Shown: positions 7,878 through 16,911 of the stretch, piece after piece
How the letters are laid out: each line of letters begins with the position of its first letter
Numbering within the stretch: the stretch's first letter is position 1
Source: Flavobacteriales bacterium
Lineage (GTDB): Bacteria > Bacteroidota > Bacteroidia > Flavobacteriales_D > Sanyastnellaceae
Direction of reading: 5' to 3'
NCBI GenBank assembly: GCA_016722445.1
Contig: JADKIZ010000006.1
Coordinates: 62,001 to 126,000 of the forward strand
DNA: 64,000 nucleotides
The notes under the pieces: model-generated
Told to the model about the DNA's origin: nothing
What the model saw: the letters and a program-made list of their open reading frames with translations, nothing else
Database searches by the model: none
Translations under genes and position numbers: made by a program

Positions 7878-9128
7878 ATGACCAAATCAAACAAACTCAC
7901 ACTCTGGATTTTTATCGCTCTAGTATTGGGCGTTGTTACCGGAGTATGGCTGAATTCAGCTTATTCCTACAATCCTGATGGTACTCCACATCCAGATCTC
8001 CAGCCGATTATCGACAACATCACCATTTTCACGGATGTGTTTTTGCGTTTGATTAAGATGATCATTGCACCGCTGGTGTTTTCGACGCTGGTGGTTGGTG
8101 TTGCAAAACTGGGAGATATTAGAGCTGTTGGTCGCATTGGAGGAAAAACCATGTTATGGTTTATCACTGCGTCTTTTGTGTCACTGTTACTTGGCTGTTT
8201 GCTTGTCAATATTTTTCAACCCGGTTTGATGATGCAATTGGAATTGCCACCTGTCGATGCTGCTACAGGGGTAGACAAGGCTGCAATGACGTTGAAAGGG
8301 TTTATCACACATATTTTTCCCAAGAGTGTGATAGAATCGATGGCTACCAATGAGATTTTGCAGATCGTTGTGTTTTCGCTCTTTTTTGGTGTTGCAACCG
8401 CAGCCATTGGAGAACACGGTGAAATCATCATAAAATTTTTGGATGCAGTCGGCCACGTGATGTTGAAGATTACCGGCTATGTGATGAATTTCGCGCCATT
8501 CGCTGTATTCTCTGCTATGACCGCCGTCGTCGCGAAAAAGGGACTTGGTGTCCTTGGTACTTATGGAATTTTTATTGGAGAATTTTATGCCGGATTGATT
8601 CTATTGTGGATTGTGCTTCTGATCGCAGCTTGGTTTCTAGTAAAAAACCGCGTATGGGCCTTGATCAGAAGAATTAAAGAACCCTTGCTTCTCGCTTTTT
8701 CTACAGCCAGCAGTGAGGCGGCCTATCCCAAAACAATGGAGGAACTAGAGCGCTTTGGATGTAAAAACAGAATTGTCAGTTTTGTTTTGCCACTGGGATA
8801 TTCTTTCAATTTGGATGGGTCCATGATGTATATGACGTTTGCCAGTTTGTTCATTGCCCAGAGTTATGGCATTCACATGCCGTTTGATCAACAACTATCG
8901 ATGTTGTTGGTTTTGATGATTACAAGCAAAGGAATTGCCGGCGTGCCCCGCGCTTCTTTGGTGGTGATTGCCGGCACGCTGTCTTCATTCAATATTCCGG
9001 AAGCCGGGCTGCTCTTGCTTTTGGGAGTTGATCATTTACTGGATATGGGCCGAAGCGCCACCAATGTCGTGGGCAATGCTGTGGCAACAGTGGCTGTGAG
9101 TAAATGGGAAAAGAGTCTCGAACATTAA
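7878..9128 (+). CDS. Dicarboxylate/amino-acid:cation symporter (DAACS family)
   Basis: A 416-residue inner-membrane transporter of the GltP/DctA family, which moves glutamate, aspartate or C4-dicarboxylates with sodium or protons. The conserved core is present: hairpin 1 with a serine-rich tip ('STASSEAAYPKTMEEL'), the TM7 motif 'NLDGSMMY', hairpin 2 region 'GVPRASLVVIAGTLSSF', and the TM8 signature 'DHLLDMGRSATNVVGN', whose acidic and arginine residues bind substrate in homologues. The arginine in TM8 favours an acidic substrate, but the exact substrate cannot be read from sequence. It starts 48 bases after rlmN. Confidence 0.92.
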   Translation: MTKSNKLTLWIFIALVLGVVTGVWLNSAYSYNPDGTPHPDLQPIIDNITIFTDVFLRLIKMIIAPLVFSTLVVGVAKLGDIRAVGRIGGKTMLWFITASFVSLLLGCLLVNIFQPGLMMQLELPPVDAATGVDKAAMTLKGFITHIFPKSVIESMATNEILQIVVFSLFFGVATAAIGEHGEIIIKFLDAVGHVMLKITGYVMNFAPFAVFSAMTAVVAKKGLGVLGTYGIFIGEFYAGLILLWIVLLIAAWFLVKNRVWALIRRIKEPLLLAFSTASSEAAYPKTMEELERFGCKNRIVSFVLPLGYSFNLDGSMMYMTFASLFIAQSYGIHMPFDQQLSMLLVLMITSKGIAGVPRASLVVIAGTLSSFNIPEAGLLLLLGVDHLLDMGRSATNVVGNAVATVAVSKWEKSLEH

Positions 9129-9221
9129 ATCGCGGCGTTATTGATTTCTTTGTTTTTGGTAGAAATATCCCTGACGCCGATCAGCCGGAATAACTAAATT
9201 TGTCCACCAAAACACCTCCAC

Positions 9222-9914
9222 ATGAAGTTTGGCGTAGTAGTATTTCCAGGCAGCAATTGCGATGAAGACCTTGTATACACCCTTCGCGATGTATTACATC
9301 AGGATGTTGTGAAGTTGTGGCATAAAGACCACGATTTGCAAGGAGCTGACTTCATTTTTCTTCCCGGTGGTTTTTCATACGGGGATTATTTGCGAAGCGG
9401 TGCAATTGCGCGTTTTTCGCCAATTATGAATGAAGTGGTAGCACATGCTAACAAAGGAGGATTTGTGATGGGTATCTGCAACGGGTTTCAGATTTTATGC
9501 GAAGCCAAGTTGCTACCGGGAGCATTGTTACACAATGAATCCAGAAAATTCATTTGTAAAAATGTATTTCTGAAACCGGTTTCAAAAAGTGCCTTACCGA
9601 CCAAAAATCTTGATTTCGAAAAGGTTTACAAGGTTCCGATTGCGCATGGCGAGGGTAACTTTTTTGCCGCTGATGATGAGCGCAAGGAAATTATTCAAAA
9701 TGACCAGATTCTTTTCCGTTACTGCAATACTGAAGGGGAGACCACTGAGGAATCCAATCCGAATGGCTCTATGCTAAATATTGCCGGAATTTCAAACAAG
9801 ACAAAAAATGTCTTTGGAATGATGCCACACCCAGAGCGTGCCGCTGATTTCGAGTTGGAAAACACAGACGGAAGAGAAATTTTCGAAAGTATTCTGGCCA
9901 TGGTTAATGCCTGA
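9222..9914 (+). CDS. purQ: Phosphoribosylformylglycinamidine synthase subunit PurQ
   Basis: This is the glutaminase subunit of FGAM synthase (purine biosynthesis step 4), supplying ammonia to PurL in the cytoplasm. The 230-residue product is a class I glutamine amidotransferase: nucleophile C86 in 'GICNGFQIL', oxyanion region 'LPGGFSYGDYLRSG', and the catalytic His/Glu in 'MMPHPERAADF' near the C-terminus. Length fits stand-alone PurQ. PurL and PurS are not nearby. A TAAATTTG -7-like element at 9195-9202 lies 19 bases before the ATG, suggesting its own promoter, though no clear -33 element was found. Confidence 0.95.
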   Translation: MKFGVVVFPGSNCDEDLVYTLRDVLHQDVVKLWHKDHDLQGADFIFLPGGFSYGDYLRSGAIARFSPIMNEVVAHANKGGFVMGICNGFQILCEAKLLPGALLHNESRKFICKNVFLKPVSKSALPTKNLDFEKVYKVPIAHGEGNFFAADDERKEIIQNDQILFRYCNTEGETTEESNPNGSMLNIAGISNKTKNVFGMMPHPERAADFELENTDGREIFESILAMVNA

Positions 9915-10064
9915 TGCCCCTCGCATCAACAGGGATTTTCATTCCCAAAATTCACTAATATCAAAATTTCGTCTCCTTGAGGGCGATTGTAAAGCCGGAG
10001 TTACGAACTTTGCGGGGTTGTGATTGTTTATCACAAAACAAAGGCTAGTTCCTCCAAAGTACGA

Positions 10065-12001
10065 ATGGCAAACCAATACATCCCCGGACCTCTTCTGGCT
10101 CAAATTGACAGCCCAGAAGATCTTCGTTCAAAGATCAGTGAAGAACAGCTCGTTCAATTGAGCAATGAACTTCGTCAGTATATTGTTGATATTGTATCTG
10201 AAAGAGGTGGTCACTTCGGGGCAAGCCTTGGCGTTGTCGAAATGACAGTAGCGCTGCATTACGTTTTCAATACACCTTATGATCAATTGATTTGGGATGT
10301 CGGTCATCAGGCTTATGGTCATAAGATACTTACAGGTCGTAGAGACGTGTTTCATACCAATCGTAAGTACAAAGGGATCAGTGGTTTTCCAAAAAGAAGT
10401 GAAAGTGAATTTGACACTTTCGGTGTAGGGCATTCTTCCACCTCGATCAGTGCGGCAGTGGGAATGGCTGTTGCTTCCAAACTCAAAAAAGAAGAAAACA
10501 GACAGATCGTTGCGGTAATAGGTGACGGGGCAATGACCGCGGGTCTTGCATTCGAAGGACTCAATCATGGCGGTACATCTGACGCGAATATTCTGGTTGT
10601 GCTCAATGACAATTGCATGAGCATTGATCCGAATGTGGGAGCACTAAAGGAGTATCTCACGGATATCACCACCTCTCACACCTATAACAAAGTGAAGGAT
10701 GAAGTTTGGAATATGCTGGGCAAACTTTCCAAGTTTGGAACCAGTGCACAAACTATCGCACATAAAATCTCGGAATCACTAAAAGGTTCTTTGGTCAAAG
10801 AAAGTAACTTGTTTGAATCGCTGAAATGGCGGTATTTTGGACCTATCGATGGCCACGATGTGGAGTATATGACCAAAGTACTTCGTGATCTAAAAGACAT
10901 TCCCGAACCAAAGATTTTGCATTGCGTCACCGTGAAAGGCAAGGGTTATGAACCCGCAGAAAAGGGAAGTCCAACAAAATGGCACGCTCCAGGTATTTTC
11001 AATAAAGAAACCGGCGAGATCGTTAAAGTCGTTCCCAAATCTCCACAACCACCATTGTATCAGGATGTATTTGGTTACACCATTATCGAATTGGCTGAAA
11101 AAACGAAAAAATTGTAGGTGTCACACCTGCGATGCCTACTGGCTGTTCGCTCAAGTATATGATGGAAGCAATGCCAAATCGCGCATTTGACGTGGGAATA
11201 GCCGAACAACATGCCGTGACGTTTAGCGCAGGTATGGCGACGCAGGGATTGATTCCTTTTTGCAACATCTATTCATCATTTATGCAACGTGCATACGATC
11301 AGGTGATTCACGATGTGGCCATGCAAAAATTAAACGTGGTGTTTTGTTTGGACCGTGGCGGACTTGTTGGTGCAGATGGTTATACACACCATGGTGCATA
11401 CGATCTAGCATACATGCGTTGCATTCCGAATATGATTGTGAGTTCGCCAATGAATGAAAGTGAACTTCGCAATTTGATGTATTCTGCTCAGGCGGAAAAT
11501 TCCGGACCATATTCCATACGTTACCCTCGTGGGAATGGTGTTCTGACGGATTGGAAAACACCATTACAATACATTACGCCGGGCACAGGAAGAAAGGTGC
11601 GCGGTGGAAGTGATGTTGCCATTTTGAGCATTGGCCCAATGGGTAATTATGCACTTGAGGCGTGTGTGGAATTAGAATCGAAGGGGATTTCAGCAGCGCT
11701 TTACGACATGCGCTTTGTGAAGCCGATTGATGAAATTTTACTCCATGAAGTTTTCTCTAAGTTTAAGACAGTTATAACTGTGGAAGATGGTTGTATACAA
11801 GGGGGCATGGGGTCTGCAGTTCTGGAGTTTATGGCAGACAATGGTTATGTTGCACAAGTACGCCGACTCGGTATTCCTGACAAACTGATCGAACATGGAT
11901 CGCAGGAAGAACTATGGGCAGAATGTCATTACGATAAAGCTGCAATTGTGGCGACAGCAGTTGATATGGTTGGTGAGAGCCGAAGCATGAAGACTGCTTA
12001 A
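10065..12001 (+). CDS. dxs: 1-deoxy-D-xylulose-5-phosphate synthase, frameshifted by one missing A
   Basis: DXS condenses pyruvate with glyceraldehyde 3-phosphate, the first step of the MEP isoprenoid pathway, using thiamine diphosphate. The sequence is interrupted: the first frame stops at 11117 and the rest runs from about 11118 in another frame. Restoring one A in the A-run at 11107-11112 yields 'AEKTKKIVGVTPAMPTGC', a perfect DXS junction, and a protein of 645 residues, the normal length. Visible motifs are the TPP region 'GHQAYGHKILTGR', 'GDGAMTAGLAFEGLNH' with the metal-binding 'NDNCMSI', and the transketolase-type 'GIAEQHAVTFSAGMA' containing the catalytic Glu. The start at 10065 (MANQYIPGPLLAQI) is preferred to a GTG at 10020. 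Because DXS is normally essential in MEP organisms, a base-calling error is more likely than true inactivation. Confidence 0.93.
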
Positions 12002-12067
12002 GCCAGATGATTTGCGCTTTCGCGTCCTGTCATTTTAATTCTCTAGTTAAACTTCATTGATTGATGA

Positions 12068-12117
12068 ATTACTCACATCAAAGAGTAATCAATTTTGATT
12101 TCAATGAATTTTGATTT
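12068..12117. repeat. AT-rich inverted and direct repeats after dxs
   Basis: A 7-bp inverted repeat (ATTACTC 12068-12074, GAGTAAT 12083-12089) is followed by two copies of AATTTTGATTT at 12091 and 12107. The hairpin has no following U-run on either strand. It may be regulatory for the gene at 12160 or simply low-complexity DNA. Confidence 0.45.
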
Positions 12118-12159
12118 ATTCATTCAAAAGTTAACTTCTGACAATGATACTCTTGATGA

Positions 12160-12921
12160 ATGGACTTTCGTCTCATGTTGCGAATTGTCCTCACGTTGTT
12201 TTTATTGGTTTTTTATTTCGTTGTTTTTTCTCAGGAAAAGGGTAAGAATGAGCCCTTTCAAATAGACTTGAATTCAAATGAACAACCACTTCCAATAGTG
12301 TATTATGGGGTGAATAATATGTTGCGTTTTGAACCTGTTGAATGGGTAGATTCTGTGAAGGTTGTTTCAGACAGCATATTTAGTATAGTAGATGGCGATT
12401 CGGGAGTTTTTACGATAAAATCGCTAATGCACTTTGATCAATTGCCGGATCCGGACAAGCCAATTCATTTGACCTTGTATTTGCATAATGGCATTCATAG
12501 AAAATTCACCTTTAACACAGCGTATCTCCCGCCAGTCGAGATTGAGTTTTTTTTGGATGGTATCAATATCAATGACGCATTTGTAGCCGATAGTGTTTAT
12601 GAGTGCGAATCTTATTATACGCAAGCGAGATTAATTTACCCCAGGTATGTATCGGGTTATTCGAGATTTCGTGGTGTGCATGAAGTCGATATTTTTTTGA
12701 ATGAAGAAAGAATAGGGGGAACTACTGGCTGGTATGACTCAGGTGATCGGTCACGCATATACGACTTACCGATTTCTGATAAAATCCTCGAGTTACACGC
12801 AAGAGAAGACAAGCTAATCAGTTTGAAATTCGGGCGTGAACTTAGAAGTGGACCGCACAAACTCATTCAATTATCGGATAGCACGCCTCGCATTGTTTTG
12901 GTCAAGGCCAAGAAGAAATAA
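12160..12921 (+). CDS. Secreted hypothetical protein, 253 aa
   Basis: The product has an N-terminal hydrophobic segment (residues 6-24, ending VVFSQ) that reads as a signal peptide, and a beta-rich mature part with repeated short strands: 'PLPIVYYGVNNMLRF', 'IHLTLYLHNGIHRKFTF', 'VEIEFFLDGININDA', 'HEVDIFLNEERIGGTT'. I do not recognise the family. The phrase around 'YYGVNN' faintly recalls the GldM C-terminal domain of the T9SS motor, but this is not enough for assignment. It stands alone between dxs and a convergent OmpA-family gene, and ends in a strong hairpin terminator. Confidence 0.7.
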   Translation: MDFRLMLRIVLTLFLLVFYFVVFSQEKGKNEPFQIDLNSNEQPLPIVYYGVNNMLRFEPVEWVDSVKVVSDSIFSIVDGDSGVFTIKSLMHFDQLPDPDKPIHLTLYLHNGIHRKFTFNTAYLPPVEIEFFLDGININDAFVADSVYECESYYTQARLIYPRYVSGYSRFRGVHEVDIFLNEERIGGTTGWYDSGDRSRIYDLPISDKILELHAREDKLISLKFGRELRSGPHKLIQLSDSTPRIVLVKAKKK

Positions 12922-12950
12922 AAATATCCCGTGTGAATCGGGATATTTTT
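12920..12950 (+). terminator. Rho-independent terminator, possibly bidirectional
   Basis: An AAAAATATCCCG / CGGGATATTTTT stem (12920-12931 with 12939-12950) and a 7-base loop overlap the stop codon of the gene at 12160. A and T runs on both sides let it work on either strand; the minus-strand gene at 13065 is about 115 bases away. Confidence 0.82.
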
Positions 12951-13064
12951 GAAAATCAGATGTCGCGTTAGCAATATTCAATGAAGATTCATTGAAAAAA
13001 TCAGGACATAAGAATAATGAGAATACCTACTGTTCAGAATGCAATGATGTGACAAAGGAAATCC

Positions 13065-14495
13065 TCATAGCGTAATTCCAAGATACTTTGCCAAGTCATC
13101 TGAACTTTTGATTTCATTTGTCATCTCTTTCATCGTGAAAGTGTAATCGCCACTTTTCGTGATGTTCATTTCCTTGAACTTTGATGGTTCCATGATATAA
13201 AGTTTCCCGGACTTTGTGAATAAAGCCAAAGCATTTTTTCCTACTGCGCTGCATGTAAATCTTTTTGGATCAAAGCTGAAAGCCCCATTGTAATTTAAAT
13301 CCATCATCGATAGTACCCTCAGACCATCGATGTGCTGCCCATTCTCGTCTTTGTATGTTGCTGTGATTTGAATGGGTTTTTGTAATTGGTAAATTTGATC
13401 ACAGTTGAATACACCAAAGTTTGGGACATTTAATCCGCGAATGATGTCTGGGTAAGTGTGGCCAGGATCTGAGCCACCACCCAACAGCCTTGCCTGGTTG
13501 AATGAATTCACTGCATCAAAAGCATTGTCCTCGAATCCTATGTTCTCTAACTTTCTTTCTCCTTTCAAATTATCTTTAAGTGAACGACGATAATCACGCA
13601 CGATGAGTTTTCTTTGGGAAATCACTTCATCCACTGGAGTGATTTCTTGCTCCGCATTAATTTGTCCGTTGTTGGGCTGTATCTCCTGTATTTTATTCCA
13701 CTCACCTGAATTTTCATCGAGATTGAAAAAGCTGATTTCTGGATTCTGTCGAGCCAAAGCATAGTCAATGGTCATGTTTTTTCCCTCGGCTATACGAACG
13801 GGCTCACCATTACATTCGGCAGATAACTCAAACATTCCCGAACTATTAAAAAGAAATTCCTGCCCTTGTTCATGATAATCCATGGGTATTCCGGAAAAAG
13901 CCATATCGGCTGAGTTGCGATACTCACGGTATCGAAGAGTGGTTTTGCAGTTTTGAAGCGGCTCATTGTTTTGGTCCACGAAACAGTTTTCAGGAATGTG
14001 CAGCACGGTGCCCTTGCCGTCGAGTGCAATGTTCAATGACTTACTGGCGTCTACAGAAAATTCTTTCCAAGGCACGTCGAAGTCGGATAAAGATGAAGTG
14101 GCATCACAGGATTCATATCGGATTTCAACACGCCTGTTTTTTTGTTTGTCCGCTTCTGTTTGGCCTGTTGTGGCTGGATTTGTTTCACCAAAATATTCGG
14201 TGACAAGTTGGTTGCCAGGGACTCCAATATTCATAAGGAAGTCTTTGACGCATTGCGCACGGTCAGCAGAAAGACGAAGATTGTCAGTTTCATTGCCATC
14301 TGCATCTGTGTGACCACTGATGGTAATGTGAGATTGTTCATTCATCTTCAATGTTGAGATGAATGTAGAGATCTGTTGTTCTGAAGCGCTGTCAAGCCCG
14401 CTTTTCGCAGATGGGTAATAAACGAAATGGACCTGAGCGGTGGAGACAGTATGCCATAGGGTGCATACAAAGAGAAATAACGATACCTTTTTCAT
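13065..14495 (-). CDS. OmpA-family protein with N-terminal peptidoglycan-binding domain
   Basis: The 476-residue protein has a signal peptide (MKKVSLFLFVCTLWHTVSTAQ) followed directly by an OmpA-like domain at about residues 22-130. The domain shows 'ITISGHTDADG', 'NLRLSADRAQCVKDFL' and 'DKQKNRRVEIRYE', with the Asp and Arg that bind diaminopimelate in the family. The following 340 residues are a beta-rich region with no domain I can name. OmpA domains usually sit at the C-terminus, so the order is unusual. It is the third gene of a minus-strand set with an ECF sigma factor (16228) and a membrane-anchored barrel protein (14576), and probably lies in the periplasm bound to the cell wall. Confidence 0.82.
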   Translation of the reverse strand: MKKVSLFLFVCTLWHTVSTAQVHFVYYPSAKSGLDSASEQQISTFISTLKMNEQSHITISGHTDADGNETDNLRLSADRAQCVKDFLMNIGVPGNQLVTEYFGETNPATTGQTEADKQKNRRVEIRYESCDATSSLSDFDVPWKEFSVDASKSLNIALDGKGTVLHIPENCFVDQNNEPLQNCKTTLRYREYRNSADMAFSGIPMDYHEQGQEFLFNSSGMFELSAECNGEPVRIAEGKNMTIDYALARQNPEISFFNLDENSGEWNKIQEIQPNNGQINAEQEITPVDEVISQRKLIVRDYRRSLKDNLKGERKLENIGFEDNAFDAVNSFNQARLLGGGSDPGHTYPDIIRGLNVPNFGVFNCDQIYQLQKPIQITATYKDENGQHIDGLRVLSMMDLNYNGAFSFDPKRFTCSAVGKNALALFTKSGKLYIMEPSKFKEMNITKSGDYTFTMKEMTNEIKSSDDLAKYLGITL

Positions 14496-14575
14496 GATAA
14501 GAAGAATTAAATTGTTTAGGAAAAAAGGTAGAATCGTTACATGCGTGTTTCTCTTGTTGTGTTTTGGTAATTGTT

Positions 14576-16225
14576 CTAGTTCAAAAAATAAGAGATGCTC
14601 AAGCGAGCGAATGGCATGGTATAAACGTGACTGAAATTTTTATTCCAACTGTAGAGGTTGCGTTTCAAACCAGCATCCATTGCAAAAGAAATTTTATGCT
14701 GAGCAGGTGTGTATTGCCATTCAAGTCCAACGGCGCCATTCATCATTAGTTTTCTGTATCCATCAAATTCTTCGAAGGATTGAATGCTTTGTTGATCTTG
14801 AGTTAAGTACTGTGAACGACCACCAATTCGAAAATCTGCTTCTACTCCGGCAAGGACGCCGAGGCTCATTTTTTCTTTTTGCAGGAAGTAATATTTGTAA
14901 CTGAATGGAATGGTGACATGGTATATTTTCGAAGTGCCGTTGTGTTTTTCTATAGCCTCATTTTTCAACGTGTATGAGGTTGAGTCGATGTTGGCAAGCT
15001 GAGTTGAGTCAGAATATGCGATAACAAATGTGGTGTCGTACTGAATAACACCACCGCTTTGAGATGCATCTACGATTTGAAGGACATATGTTCTGTAATC
15101 CCAAGTGTTTGTGGTGTCAAAATCCACTTGGGTATTGGTGCCGTGATATTGGATGTCCTCTCCAGATTGATAGAAACCAATTCCATATTCCAATGAAGAA
15201 CGGTTGAAGTTTTGAGCCAACCCAGCATCAACTCCAAAACCCCAAATTGAATTTTCCTGGTTGTTTCTTTGAGAAATATACTTCTCAAGTTCTTTTTCGT
15301 CACTCATGAATGTGGAGTTAAACTGAATACCACTCATGCCAAAAAACAACTTGGTTCTTTTGTTGTTTTTCATTTCTTCAGTTGCCGATTGAATGCTCTG
15401 AGCCATTGTTGTGTCGGCGTTTTGAGTGTTTACCGAATCAGTTGCGATTGTGTTTTCTTTGATAACATCAGAGTGGTTATTGTTTTTTTCTGATGGAGCG
15501 AGTGTATCTTGGTTTTCGGTTGATATTGGAAATTCAATATTTGCAACTGGCGGTTCTATCACCTCTAAGTTGCGATTGGTTGGAGTTACGGTTGAGTCTT
15601 TCCCTTCGATCTCTTGGGAGATGCTATTTTGAGTATCACTCAGAACAGAATTTGATACCACTGGTTTAGAGGTCGATTCACTCTCTTTGATGGAAACGGA
15701 TTCTGCCGTTGATTGTGAAGTGTTTTCAACCACACTGGATTCGCCTTTAGTCAGGACTTCTGTTGGCAAACAATTCTCCTTGTTTTGATCTATTGAAGTT
15801 GGCTGCTCTTCGTTCTTATGATTGACCGTGTTTTCAGACTGTATTGTTTCTACCTCAAAAGTTGAAGTTATCTTGTTGTTCTGACGACGAGAAGACTCTT
15901 CAACAGTGGTTGCATGTTCTTGCTGAACCGATGCAGCTTCTGGCGTTTTTATTTGAGTAGTGGATTCAGTTTTTTCAGTGACCTGCGGACTGTTGATAGT
16001 GGTTTCCGAAGTAGTGTTTTGGTTATGCAGTACGATTGATATAGCCGTGATCAATAGTGCTAGGAATGCGAAGAGTGCGATACGTTTTTTTCTTTTGTTT
16101 GCAATGGCTTTTTCCTGAATATCCAGTATTTCCATTGCTTTTTCAAGCGCATGCTGATCCATCTCTGCTTCGCGACGATAGAGTTGGTCATGGAAAATCT
16201 GGTCTATTTCATCTCTTTCTTTCAT
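14576..16225 (-). CDS. Putative anti-sigma/outer-membrane barrel fusion protein
   Basis: The 549-residue product starts MKERDEIDQIFHDQL two bases after the stop of the ECF sigma gene. Residues 1-48 are a charged cytoplasmic helix region ending in KRKKR; residues 49-67 (IALFAFLALLITAISIVLH) are a single membrane helix. Residues 68-290 form a Ser/Thr/Glu-rich, low-complexity linker. Residues 291-549 look like a beta-barrel of the Bacteroidota PorT type ('LFFGMSGIQFNST', 'SLEYGIGFYQSGEDI', 'IPFSYKYYFLQKEKMSLGVLAGVEADF', ending LSISYFLN). The layout suggests one polypeptide tied to both membranes, with the N-terminus controlling the sigma factor. That role is inferred from gene order. The frame is open upstream to 16300, inside the sigma gene, but the 16225 start is the plausible one. 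Confidence 0.75.
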   Translation of the reverse strand: MKERDEIDQIFHDQLYRREAEMDQHALEKAMEILDIQEKAIANKRKKRIALFAFLALLITAISIVLHNQNTTSETTINSPQVTEKTESTTQIKTPEAASVQQEHATTVEESSRRQNNKITSTFEVETIQSENTVNHKNEEQPTSIDQNKENCLPTEVLTKGESSVVENTSQSTAESVSIKESESTSKPVVSNSVLSDTQNSISQEIEGKDSTVTPTNRNLEVIEPPVANIEFPISTENQDTLAPSEKNNNHSDVIKENTIATDSVNTQNADTTMAQSIQSATEEMKNNKRTKLFFGMSGIQFNSTFMSDEKELEKYISQRNNQENSIWGFGVDAGLAQNFNRSSLEYGIGFYQSGEDIQYHGTNTQVDFDTTNTWDYRTYVLQIVDASQSGGVIQYDTTFVIAYSDSTQLANIDSTSYTLKNEAIEKHNGTSKIYHVTIPFSYKYYFLQKEKMSLGVLAGVEADFRIGGRSQYLTQDQQSIQSFEEFDGYRKLMMNGAVGLEWQYTPAQHKISFAMDAGLKRNLYSWNKNFSHVYTMPFARLSISYFLN

Positions 16226-16227
16226 CT

Positions 16228-16785
16228 TCAGGCTGACGCTATTTTTTGTTTTGAAGCAATCATCTTTTTGAGTTCTTCTCTCGCTTTGCTCACATGCCAT
16301 TTACTCGTTCCGTCGCTTATTCCCAGCATTTCGGCAATCTCGGCATGGGAATAACCTTCTATCGCATAAAGGTTGAACACAAGTCTAGTTGCTTCCGGCA
16401 ACGCGAGGAGCATAATTTCAAGTTGCTCTGCAGTATACTTTTCTTCTGTTTCGTTCAGAATATGTAATCGCGACATGGAAGTGACATCCTCTCGCAACTG
16501 TAGTGTTTCTGAACGGGTTTTATTTTTTCTGTATTCGTCAATGATGGTGTTTGTCATAATTTTTCTGCACCACGCTTCGAAAGCACCATCGAACGAATAT
16601 GTTTTGAGTGAGTTGATTAGTTTTAAATATCCGTTGTTTACAATCGTCATAGCGTCATCTTGGTTCACCACATATCTTCTGCACATACCCATCATCATTG
16701 GATACACAAGGGAGTAGAGTTCTGTTTGTGATCTCCGGTCTCCTTTGGAGCATTGCTTGATGAGTTCTCGTGATACTTCTTTCAT
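16228..16785 (-). CDS. RNA polymerase ECF sigma-70 factor
   Basis: A 185-residue extracytoplasmic-function sigma factor that directs RNA polymerase to a regulon, probably of envelope genes. Region 2 is visible as 'LYSLVYPMMMGMCRRYV...AMTIVNNGYLKLINSLKTY...FEAWCRKIMTNTIIDEYRK'. Region 4 is 'ALPEATRLVFNLYAIEGYSHAEIAEMLGISDGTSKWHVSKAREEL', with the helix-turn-helix that reads the -35 region. It is followed within two bases by the likely anti-sigma gene (14576-16225). A 7-bp inverted repeat lies just upstream at 16795-16829 and could be a control site. Confidence 0.93.
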   Translation of the reverse strand: MKEVSRELIKQCSKGDRRSQTELYSLVYPMMMGMCRRYVVNQDDAMTIVNNGYLKLINSLKTYSFDGAFEAWCRKIMTNTIIDEYRKNKTRSETLQLREDVTSMSRLHILNETEEKYTAEQLEIMLLALPEATRLVFNLYAIEGYSHAEIAEMLGISDGTSKWHVSKAREELKKMIASKQKIASA

Positions 16786-16794
16786 TGTACAAAA

Positions 16795-16829
16795 CCGCTG
16801 GCCGCACCAGATAAAAGTACGACCAGCGG
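16795..16829. repeat. Inverted repeat upstream of ECF sigma gene
   Basis: CCGCTGG (16795-16801) and CCAGCGG (16823-16829) are perfect complements 21 bases apart, immediately upstream of the sigma start at 16785. As RNA on the minus strand it would form a leader hairpin; as DNA it could be an operator, or belong to the terminator of the gene at 16912. No U-run follows, so termination is the weaker option. Confidence 0.4.
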
Positions 16830-16911
16830 AGTTATATTCATGGTTGCATCACTGCGCATTGCTGATTGTTGGTTTCATCACCGATCTGCAATGCCTCAGC
16901 GATGCAGGAGA

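Noticed and set aside
11107..11120. Programmed frameshifting to make two DXS products
   Set aside because: An A6 stretch is slippery, but there is no conserved precedent for DXS and a single missing A explains it; kept only as a test in the findings.
12424..12624. Minus-strand ORF inside the gene at 12160
   Set aside because: Antisense shadow of a frame with a signal peptide, terminator and consistent codon use.
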